From NCBI GenBank assembly GCA_020349865.1, contig CP070700.1:2303233-2313790 (forward strand): DNA of 10,558 nt, in the 5' to 3' direction. The number at the start of each line of letters is the position of its first letter. Positions within the stretch are counted from its first letter, which is position 1. The position numbers were made by a program, and so were the translations under genes. Source of the stretch: Desulfobacteraceae bacterium. GTDB taxonomy: Bacteria; Desulfobacterota; DSM-4660; Desulfatiglandales; Desulfatiglandaceae. Shown here in pieces: positions 1 through 4,712 of this stretch. Under the pieces are notes generated by a model. The model saw nothing but the letters and a program-made list of their open reading frames with translations. It was not told where the DNA came from and did not search any database.

Positions 1-76
1 CCAGCTCTCTGATCGAGCCTGGATATCCCCTTACAAAGGCACTTTGACCAACCCCAATAATTCCTACTTTTCCCAT
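1..76 (-). CDS. Thiolase-like protein (acetyl-CoA acetyltransferase / SCP2-thiolase type), N-terminus only
   Basis: Only the first 25 codons are in the window; the gene runs off the left edge. The peptide starts MGKVGIIGVGQSAFVRGYPG. A lysine, a short hydrophobic strand and a GVGQ-like turn followed by an aromatic are the usual opening of the thiolase-like 'lipid-transfer protein / acetyl-CoA acetyltransferase' family, which handles acyl-CoA substrates in beta-oxidation-like or side-chain degradation pathways. The catalytic cysteine and histidines lie outside the window, so activity cannot be judged. The start is well supported: the reverse strand has AGGGAGGT (82-89) five bases before the ATG. 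A strong promoter candidate at 255-283 would give a leader of about 170 nt. Another protein with a similar short N-terminal strand-turn (a Rossmann-type enzyme, for example) cannot be excluded from 25 residues. Confidence 0.6.
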   Translation of the reverse strand, partial: MGKVGIIGVGQSAFVRGYPGSIREL

Positions 77-81
77 AAATG

Positions 82-89
82 ACCTCCCT
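82..89 (-). promoter_or_regulatory. Shine-Dalgarno site of the thiolase-like gene
   Basis: AGGGAGGT on the minus strand ends 5 nt before the ATG at 76. It is a near-complete anti-16S match and fixes this start codon. Confidence 0.75.
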
Positions 90-254
90 AAAATCTCGTG
101 CCACGAAGAAAGATTGTACGCGGAATTACCTCATACCCAAGGACACTGCACTACTGCAGTCCGTTTGGTGATGGCGGAAGATTCTATTGTTGATTGGAAA
201 ACAACGGGTTCTGAGCGTTAATTTATAACTTCTGTTGAACCTGAACGGCAAGCA

Positions 255-283
255 AGTATAGGGAAAGAATAATGAGGGGTCAA
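255..283 (-). promoter_or_regulatory. Sigma70-type promoter for the thiolase-like gene
   Basis: On the minus strand, -35 TTGACC (283-278) and -10 TATACT (260-255) are separated by exactly 17 bp; each hexamer matches five of six consensus bases. Transcription would begin near 248, giving a leader of about 170 nt. Predicted from sequence only. Confidence 0.6.
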
Positions 284-314
284 GGGAAAAGGGGAAAGGT
301 TTACACCTTTTCTG

Positions 315-343
315 TTGAATCTTAAGGTCTTTTGATATATAAT
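315..343 (+). promoter_or_regulatory. Sigma70-type promoter for the cNMP-PilZ gene
   Basis: -35 TTGAAT (315-320) and a perfect -10 TATAAT (338-343) are separated by 17 bp. Transcription would begin near 350, giving a leader of about 100 nt before the ATG at 450. Predicted from sequence only. Confidence 0.65.
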
Positions 344-432
344 TTTTTCAAATTAGTTTAAAATGATTACGGAGAATTTCTTTGTAAGGGATTCTTTTGG
401 GCGGGGGGAATAGCAAGAGTCGTGAACCTTTG

Positions 433-444
433 CCGCGACGGCGG
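433..444 (+). promoter_or_regulatory. Short GC hairpin just upstream of the cNMP-PilZ start
   Basis: CCGC (433-436) and GCGG (441-444) form a 4-bp all-GC stem with loop GACG, plus a possible G-U pair from 432 and 445. It covers the only GC-rich, weakly SD-like sequence before the ATG at 450, so it could limit ribosome access. Speculative. Confidence 0.3.
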
Positions 445-449
445 TCCTG

Positions 450-1157
450 ATGAAGAGCAAGATTATATATAACATTGCCGATGAAGAGACCTACCATGAT
501 GGTCAGGTTATCTTCAAGGAGGGTAGCCCAGGGGACTGGATTTATGTGATTCTCTCTGGTGCCGTGGAAATCTCAAGGAACATTCAAAACCAAAAGTATG
601 TTATAGCCATACTGAAACCGGGAGAGGTATTTGGAGAACTTGGGTTTATAGGTGTGACAAAACGAACTGCCACAGCTCGGGCAATTGGACAGACCAGGCT
701 CGGTATAATTGATAGGCAATTTCTTGAGAAAGAGTATAACCAGCTTTCCAGTCAGTTCAGGAGCATTGTCGAAGTAATAACCCTAAGGTTCAAAGAAATG
801 CTCGACAGTAGCTGTGCCTTTACCAAGCGAGCAGCACCGCGGGTTGAGAAGGCTTTGTCTTTGGTATTCAAAGATCGTGAAGCCTTCTGCCGAGCCTACA
901 CCGGCAATGTAAGCGCCGGTGGACTTTTCATAAAGACGGAAAAACCTCTTATTATTGGGGATCAGTTCAAACTCAAATTGCAGTTGCCGGGTGTGTCCGA
1001 TCCCTTAAAGATGAAATGCGAGGTGGTCTGGGCTCGAACAAAACAAGAGAGTCAGCCGGGGCGACCGCCAGGAATGGGGGTCAAGTTCATTGAAATATCA
1101 GAGAGACATCACCAGATCCTGAAGCAATACCTCTCCGGCATAGATGCAGACAAATGA
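450..1157 (+). CDS. Cyclic-nucleotide-binding domain fused to PilZ domain (signalling protein)
   Basis: A 235-residue soluble protein. Residues about 12-118 form a CRP-type cyclic-nucleotide-binding domain. The phosphate-binding cassette is intact (F61-G62-E63-L64, then R72-T73-A74), so cAMP or cGMP binding is plausible. Residues about 125-230 form a PilZ domain of the type seen in Myxococcus paralogues: R127-A-A-P-R131 fits RxxxR and N153-V-S155-A-G-G158 fits (D/N)xSxxG, the two c-di-GMP contact motifs. There is no helix-turn-helix, membrane segment or signal peptide, so it is probably a cytosolic adaptor, not a transcription factor. The ATG is the first usable start after the in-frame TGA at 423-425, apart from a CTG at 447; no good SD precedes it. 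It converges on trmB, 40 bp apart. Domain calls are strong; actual ligand binding and the output partner are inference. Confidence 0.9.
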   Translation: MKSKIIYNIADEETYHDGQVIFKEGSPGDWIYVILSGAVEISRNIQNQKYVIAILKPGEVFGELGFIGVTKRTATARAIGQTRLGIIDRQFLEKEYNQLSSQFRSIVEVITLRFKEMLDSSCAFTKRAAPRVEKALSLVFKDREAFCRAYTGNVSAGGLFIKTEKPLIIGDQFKLKLQLPGVSDPLKMKCEVVWARTKQESQPGRPPGMGVKFIEISERHHQILKQYLSGIDADK

Positions 1158-1197
1158 GATGGAATGAATTATTAGCCCGCCTCCATTTGATAATGCT

Positions 1198-2115
1198 TCA
1201 CCTTTTTGTGGCGTCGTAAACCAAGTCCAGTGCCTTCTGAATTCCTTCCGTTGGGATGATGTTACAGCCCCTGGCAGGACGGATATGCCATGACTTTTCC
1301 TTTTTGACAATTTCAATCCAGAAATCCTGGACCAGGTTGTCCTCCCCAACAACAGATCTGACCATTCCCTTTTCCCGTTTTGGATCGTATAAAAATTCCT
1401 TGAACTCCACTATGATGTGGCTCCGCCCATTGGAAGTTTGAAAGCGTTGTGGGTCAAAGCGATCCACACGATATGTTATCAACCTCACGTCCTCCTTTAA
1501 CTGGATTTTCATGTGCCGGCATTTGATCAGCCTCAGCTCATAGAAGTTTTTTTGTCCTAAGGCATACCATTTCCGTTCATACTTAGTAGCGAATCTGGGA
1601 GATACCATTTCTGAGCAGACTTCAAACCCGGTTCCCGCAAGCTGAGACATTGTCCAATCAAAGCAGAACCGGGAATCCGTAACTATCAATACCTGACCTT
1701 TATCCACGATCCGGCTGTTTATGACCTTTAGAAAGGCGCGCGAAAATAAGCGAAATTTAGCATGCTTCTTTTTAGGCCAGGGACAAGGGAATAGGGCGTA
1801 GGCACTTGAAAATGTTTTCTCCAAGAAAATCCTTTGAAAGGCAACCCGCACATCTGCCTGTATGATTCTGACATTGTTCACGCCAGCCAGCGCGATCTTT
1901 CTGAGTGCGCGTCGGATCTGGACCCATCCTAATTCGATGCCTAAAAAGTCTTTCTCAGGATGCGCAAGGGCCTGTTGGACTAAAAAATCTCCAAGACCGA
2001 AACCTATTTCAACCTCAAGTTCGACCGAGCGTCCGAATTTTTTATGCCAATCAATGGGGCGCTTTTCTCTAATCCAGGGGATGAAAGGATTAAGTGAAAG
2101 ATAGGGTGGTTTCAT
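1198..2115 (-). CDS. trmB: tRNA (guanine-N7-)-methyltransferase TrmB-like, with C-terminal extension
   Basis: Class I SAM methyltransferase of the TrmB family, which forms m7G at position 46 of the tRNA variable loop. SAM-binding motif I is VEIGFGLGDFL (35-45), an acidic residue for the ribose lies in GIELGW (59-64), and NVRIIQAD (81-88) gives the next SAM-contact Asp. The family signature normally reads PDPWPKKRHxKRRL; here it is PCPWPKKKHAKFRL (110-123), so the conserved Asp is Cys111 while His118 and the lysines remain. TKYERKW (177-183) is the C-terminal T-x-Y-E motif. The family usually ends near residue 200-220; this protein has about 100 more residues (205-305) that I do not recognise, reminiscent of the long tails of some thermophile TrmB proteins. 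No strong SD precedes the ATG; a weak AGGA lies about 15 nt upstream. Family assignment is firm; activity is uncertain because of Cys111. Confidence 0.9.
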   Translation of the reverse strand: MKPPYLSLNPFIPWIREKRPIDWHKKFGRSVELEVEIGFGLGDFLVQQALAHPEKDFLGIELGWVQIRRALRKIALAGVNNVRIIQADVRVAFQRIFLEKTFSSAYALFPCPWPKKKHAKFRLFSRAFLKVINSRIVDKGQVLIVTDSRFCFDWTMSQLAGTGFEVCSEMVSPRFATKYERKWYALGQKNFYELRLIKCRHMKIQLKEDVRLITYRVDRFDPQRFQTSNGRSHIIVEFKEFLYDPKREKGMVRSVVGEDNLVQDFWIEIVKKEKSWHIRPARGCNIIPTEGIQKALDLVYDATKR

Positions 2116-2142
2116 TTTTTATATTTATTATTCCTGTAATTC

Positions 2143-2172
2143 TTGATAAGAAGGCCCACCATAAATTAAAAT
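2143..2172 (+). promoter_or_regulatory. Candidate promoter for the small lysine-rich protein gene
   Basis: -35 TTGATA (2143-2148) and -10 TAAAAT (2167-2172) are separated by 18 bp; each matches five of six consensus bases. The leader would be about 105 nt to the ATG at 2286. It overlaps the oppositely directed trmB promoter candidate. Confidence 0.4.
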
Positions 2173-2186
2173 GGCATAATAAGCAA
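2158..2186 (-). promoter_or_regulatory. Candidate promoter for trmB
   Basis: On the minus strand, -35 TTGCTT (2186-2181) and -10 TATGGT (2163-2158) are 17 bp apart. The leader would be about 35 nt. It overlaps the candidate plus-strand promoter at 2143-2172, so the two may compete. Both hexamers are only partial matches. Confidence 0.35.
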
Positions 2187-2272
2187 ACTCACCTACCAGC
2201 AGATGAAATGCGCAAGGGCATGGAAATACCAGCTTTAAGTGATTATTTGGAAGAAATAATGATAAGTAGTAG

Positions 2273-2279
2273 AAAGGAG
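2273..2279 (+). promoter_or_regulatory. Shine-Dalgarno site deciding the start of the small lysine-rich protein
   Basis: AAAGGAG with a 6-nt spacer to the ATG at 2286. This site favours the 115-residue product over the longer in-frame reading from 2094. Confidence 0.75.
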
Positions 2280-2285
2280 AAAAAT

Positions 2286-2633
2286 ATGGCATCTAAGAGC
2301 AAAGACGCAAGGGAGGGTCAAAAAGAGTATTGGGGAAATAAGCTGAATCAGCGCTTGTCGTTTTTAGCAGACAAGGATTTTGATCCGGGCAAAATCGCTA
2401 AAGATGCGGCTGTTCGTAAAATTCGCGCCAATATAAGGGAAACAGAAAGCAGACTGAAGGCCATCGCCAGCGCCGAAAAGAAGGCGGAGGAAATGGCCAG
2501 GATAAAGACTGAGAAGGCGGCAGCTCCCAAGATAGAAAAGGGTAAAAAGAAGAAAGAGGTTGAAAAGGCAGTTGAGGTGAGTAAGCGACAGCAGAAAAAA
2601 AGTAAGAAAACTGAGAAAAAAAGCAAAGAGTAG
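2286..2633 (+). CDS. Small lysine-rich basic protein, function unknown
   Basis: A 115-residue hypothetical protein that I do not recognise. The start at 2286 is chosen because AAAGGAG (2273-2279) lies six bases before it; the same frame is open back to a GTG at 2094, but that would overlap the start of trmB and lacks an SD. The first half (EYWGNKLNQRLSFLADKDFD, then KIAKDAAVRKIRANIRETES) looks like a compact amphipathic helical segment. From about residue 55 on it is Lys/Glu/Ala-rich, ending in a highly basic tail of lysine clusters (KGKKKKEVEKAVEVSKRQQK and beyond). There is no signal peptide or membrane segment. The tail resembles low-complexity nucleic-acid- or ribosome-binding tails such as those of histone-like proteins, but this is compositional inference. 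It diverges from trmB with a shared promoter region and is probably monocistronic. Confidence 0.75.
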   Translation: MASKSKDAREGQKEYWGNKLNQRLSFLADKDFDPGKIAKDAAVRKIRANIRETESRLKAIASAEKKAEEMARIKTEKAAAPKIEKGKKKKEVEKAVEVSKRQQKKSKKTEKKSKE

Positions 2634-2760
2634 ACTCCTGTTGATGCCCTGTCCAATCGGTAGTTAGTGCCCATACATAAATGGCTATTTTCTCTCCGAG
2701 CCGTAGGGTCTATGAGCCGGAGACCGCAATCTCCACGCCTGCCTTGCGGAATGTGAAGCA

Positions 2761-2788
2761 CTAAGCTAAAGAATTCGTGATAGCTTAG
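2761..2788. repeat. Perfect 8-bp inverted repeat (operator-like or hairpin)
   Basis: CTAAGCTA (2761-2768) and TAGCTTAG (2781-2788) are perfect inverted copies around a 12-base loop. No T-run follows on either strand, so it is not a standard terminator. It ends 24 bp upstream of the candidate -35 box of the radical SAM gene, a fitting place for a regulator site. No regulator can be named. Confidence 0.5.
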
Positions 2789-2812
2789 GAGCGGTTCGCT
2801 CAAGTTAATGAA

Positions 2813-2840
2813 TTGACTTTTGACGCTTATGACTTAATAT
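2813..2840 (+). promoter_or_regulatory. Candidate promoter for the radical SAM gene
   Basis: -35 TTGACT (2813-2818) and -10 TAATAT (2835-2840) are separated by 16 bp, giving a leader of about 57 nt. A second overlapping TTGACG lies at 2820-2825. The -10 is a four-of-six match, so confidence is moderate. Confidence 0.4.
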
Positions 2841-2903
2841 GCACGGTGTAGTAATGTTTTTCAGCAAACCACGCATAAGAATCTTGGGGGACGAAGATAA
2901 ACT

Positions 2904-3800
2904 ATGGAATGCGCTGTTGAAAGCGAAGGGATGCACTACGAGGGAAACTGTATAAGGCCGCCCAGTGAGGCTTATAGTATCCTTCTTCAGGTGACTGTGG
3001 GGTGTTCACACAATAAGTGCACGTTTTGCGGCACCTATAAAGACAAAAGATTTAGGATCAAGGAAGATCGCATCATTTTAAGCGATATCCTGTTCGCCTC
3101 CAAATATATGAAGCGCCAGGACAGAGTGTTTCTTATGGACGGAGATGCCCTGATCATACCCCAGAAAAGATTGATGTGGATTCTTGACCGTATCCGCGAA
3201 CATATCCCCTGGGTGAGGAGGGTTGGGGCCTATGCGAATGCCAAGAGCATAAGGATGAAATCCATGGAGGAATTGATCCAACTTAGAGAAAACGGGCTTG
3301 GAATTCTCTACCTTGGCGTGGAAACCGGTGATGCAGGGCTACTCAAGGAAATCCGGAAAGGGACCAGCGCTAAGAACCTCATCAACATGGGCAGGAGAGT
3401 CAGGAAGGCTGGCATCAAGTTATCGGTAACGGTTTTGCTGGGCATTGCCGGAAGGAAGAGATCGCTCGAACACGCCAGGGCAACCGGTAAACTCCTGAGT
3501 GCCATGGATCCCAATTATGTGGGGGCTCTTACGGTGATGTTGATCCCAGGTACCCCACTTCATGAGGATTTCACGAGCGGGAAGTTTGAACTGCCCGACG
3601 AACGTGGACTTTTGATGGAACTAAAAGAGATGATTGCACACACCAATTTGAGCCGGGGTCTGTTTTTCTCAAACCATGCCTCCAACTATCTTCCCCTGAA
3701 AGCAAGGTTGCCAAAGGGCAAGCAACAGGCCCTTGATCAGATAGACGGCGCCCTCAGAGGTGAAATAGGCCTCAGGCCCGAGTGGATGAGGGCGCTCTAA
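2904..3800 (+). CDS. Radical SAM protein with CX4CX2C cluster motif (COG1032-like)
   Basis: A 298-residue cytosolic protein. The [4Fe-4S]-SAM cluster ligands are C34, C39 and C42 in GCSHNKCTFCGTYK; the first spacing is four residues instead of the usual CX3CX2C. I associate this 'GCxxNKCxFCxMYK' form with a subfamily of B12-less COG1032-type proteins of anaerobes. FLMDGDAL (77-84) and LYLGVETGDAGLLKEIRKGT (135-154) are family-typical strands of the partial TIM barrel. The C-terminus (about 200-298) has no extra cysteine cluster. The enzyme should cleave SAM to a 5'-deoxyadenosyl radical; the substrate is unknown. The start is uncertain: the ATG at 2904 has a GGGGGA about 14 nt upstream, while relatives often begin near Met10 (2931, MHYEGN). 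The 3' end overlaps the convergent thioesterase gene by 4 bp. Confidence 0.88.
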   Translation: MECAVESEGMHYEGNCIRPPSEAYSILLQVTVGCSHNKCTFCGTYKDKRFRIKEDRIILSDILFASKYMKRQDRVFLMDGDALIIPQKRLMWILDRIREHIPWVRRVGAYANAKSIRMKSMEELIQLRENGLGILYLGVETGDAGLLKEIRKGTSAKNLINMGRRVRKAGIKLSVTVLLGIAGRKRSLEHARATGKLLSAMDPNYVGALTVMLIPGTPLHEDFTSGKFELPDERGLLMELKEMIAHTNLSRGLFFSNHASNYLPLKARLPKGKQQALDQIDGALRGEIGLRPEWMRAL

Positions 3801-4225
3801 GTTGCTCCCATCACCTTTTTGAGCACGTCATAAATATCCTGCGGGATGTTGATAGCCCTGAAATCCTTCTGGTCGGAGACATCAAGGCAGACTCTCTTCT
3901 CGTATCCCTCCACCATCACTGTGTCGTCCGCTGAATTGTGTATGCTGTGATTCAAAACAAGTGTTTTTTCTTCGAGGGCGTCAATATGCGTCACAATTCG
4001 GATTGACTGGTGATATCTTGCTGGCTTCAGATAGCGGCAGGATGTTTCTACCAAACCGAACAGAATATTTTTCTCGTGCCAAAGCTTCCCGATATTCAAA
4101 TTGATCTTTTCAAAGAAAAGGTGACCGCTGGCATCGATCCACTCGTAGTATCGGGGATAAAACACAATGCCCAAAGAATCCAGGTCACCCCACATGATTT
4201 TGCGTTCAACGATATTTCGTGTCAT
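3797..4225 (-). CDS. Acyl-CoA thioesterase, 4-hydroxybenzoyl-CoA thioesterase type (hot-dog fold)
   Basis: A 142-residue single hot-dog-domain protein of the 4HBT/YbgC family. Such enzymes hydrolyse the thioester of small acyl- or aryl-CoAs in the cytosol, usually as tetramers. The N-terminal motif WGDLDSLGIVFYPRYYEWID (12-31) aligns closely with the Pseudomonas 4-hydroxybenzoyl-CoA thioesterase active-site segment (GDCDPAGIVWYPNYHRWLDA); D16 matches its catalytic Asp17. The C-terminal FRAINIP (122-128) matches the LRAIEVP tail of the same enzyme. Length is typical. Start: AAGGT (4231-4235) lies five bases before the ATG. The 3' end converges with and overlaps the radical SAM gene by 4 bp. 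With a thiolase-like gene at the left edge, the region has some acyl-CoA flavour, but the two genes are far apart. Family is firm; the exact substrate (aryl- or short acyl-CoA) is not determined. Confidence 0.92.
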   Translation of the reverse strand: MTRNIVERKIMWGDLDSLGIVFYPRYYEWIDASGHLFFEKINLNIGKLWHEKNILFGLVETSCRYLKPARYHQSIRIVTHIDALEEKTLVLNHSIHNSADDTVMVEGYEKRVCLDVSDQKDFRAINIPQDIYDVLKKVMGAT

Positions 4226-4410
4226 TGTTTACCTTGCGCCATATACCGGACTAAATGTATTCTCGCCCGCTCCCTGCGGTCGCTTGAGCTGAATTGCCTT
4301 CTTCCCGCCTGGCTGAACTCAAAAACTCATTGGCTCTGTACTCTGTGAGAGACAAATAAACGATTACCTGCTAAAAAAAAAGTAGTTTTCGTTAAGTTTG
4401 AAAGTCATTT

Positions 4411-4496
4411 ATTTTGAACCGCAGAACAAGGAACCACCGAACATCGAAGTGAAGAATCTTGTTTTATTCCTTTCAATAACTTCTGCGGTTCGAAAT
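4411..4496. repeat. Long inverted repeat, 16-bp arms
   Basis: The left arm 4411-4426 (ATTTTGAACCGCAGAA) and the right arm 4481-4496 (TTCTGCGGTTCGAAAT) match at 15 of 16 positions, with 11 in a row (4416-4426/4481-4491) and the single mismatch a G-U pair in one RNA sense. The loop is 54 bases. No open frame or transposase is linked to it. It could be a MITE-like or REP/BIME-like element. Confidence 0.6.
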
Positions 4497-4508
4497 TTCT
4501 TGTTCGAC

Positions 4509-4531
4509 CTGCCCGCAATGCCTTTGGGCAG
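4509..4531. repeat. 6-bp hairpin CTGCCC/GGGCAG
   Basis: CTGCCC (4509-4514) pairs perfectly with GGGCAG (4526-4531) over an 11-base loop. It is part of the structured intergenic repeat. No T-run follows. Confidence 0.4.
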
Positions 4532-4644
4532 ATTCGGCATAGCACCTCAATGTCGATGTTGGTGCCTTATTTATTATTCCCCCCTAAGAACTTTGCATGG
4601 CAGGCGGGTATTCGATATTCAAAATACAAAACAGGCTAAAGCTG

Positions 4645-4661
4645 TTCGCCTGAAAGGCGAA
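4645..4661 (-). terminator. Hairpin downstream of ftsY, possible terminator
   Basis: TTCGCC (4645-4650) and GGCGAA (4656-4661) form a perfect 6-bp stem with a 5-base loop, 52 bases past the ftsY stop. On the minus strand it is followed by CAGCTTTAGCC and then TGTTTTG, so the T-run is neither immediate nor clean. A separate run of eight T on the minus strand (4682-4689) lies before it, with only a weak 4-bp stem in front. Either may end the smc-ftsY transcript; neither is canonical. Confidence 0.35.
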
Positions 4662-4712
4662 TGTTTTAAACCTGGTGAATGAAAAAAAACCCTATAGTCA
4701 CCAACTACTCTT

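Larger units (their letters stand above)
77..449. other. Divergent intergenic region between thiolase-like gene and cNMP-PilZ gene
   Basis: This 373-base stretch has no credible gene. It holds two sigma70-type promoters pointing outward (minus: 255-283; plus: 315-343), with their -35 boxes about 31 bp apart. A perfect 6-bp hairpin (ACTGCA 145-150 / TGCAGT 155-160, loop of four) lies in the leader of the minus-strand gene. A GC-rich hairpin, CCGC 433-436 / GCGG 441-444, lies just before the plus-strand start codon. The short space between the promoters could hold a shared operator, but no clear dyad is visible there. Confidence 0.6.
4226..4712. other. 487-base non-coding region rich in inverted repeats
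   Basis: There is no credible gene between the thioesterase start and the ftsY stop. The part from 4411 to about 4662 contains several nested or adjacent inverted repeats: 4411-4426/4481-4496, 4424-4430/4499-4505, 4509-4514/4526-4531, 4440-4447/4553-4560 and 4645-4650/4656-4661. This looks like an interspersed, structured intergenic repeat. The thioesterase promoter should lie in 4226-4400, but I see no convincing -35/-10 pair. An A9 tract lies at 4373-4381. Confidence 0.6.

Noticed and set aside
1158..1197. Possible bidirectional terminator between the cNMP-PilZ gene and trmB
   Set aside because: Only a 5-bp stem (ATGGA 1159-1163 / TCCAT 1182-1186) with no T-run; too weak to call.
2094..2285. 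64-codon N-terminal extension of the small lysine-rich protein from a GTG start
   Set aside because: It overlaps the divergent trmB start, has no SD, and would place the candidate promoter and the AAAGGAG site inside the gene.
2348..2803. 151-codon minus-strand frame opposite the small lysine-rich gene
   Set aside because: It is the antisense of a lysine-rich gene (hence runs of Phe/Leu/Ser) and lacks an SD; the plus-strand gene has a clear start site.
4373..4381. A9 tract as a terminator T-run for a minus-strand transcript
   Set aside because: No stable stem precedes it on the minus strand, and the nearest upstream minus-strand gene (ftsY) ends more than 300 bases away.
4398..4682. 94-codon open frame in the thioesterase-ftsY spacer
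   Set aside because: No SD, no recognisable domain, and it is read straight through the inverted repeats; it is most likely a by-product of the repeat element.
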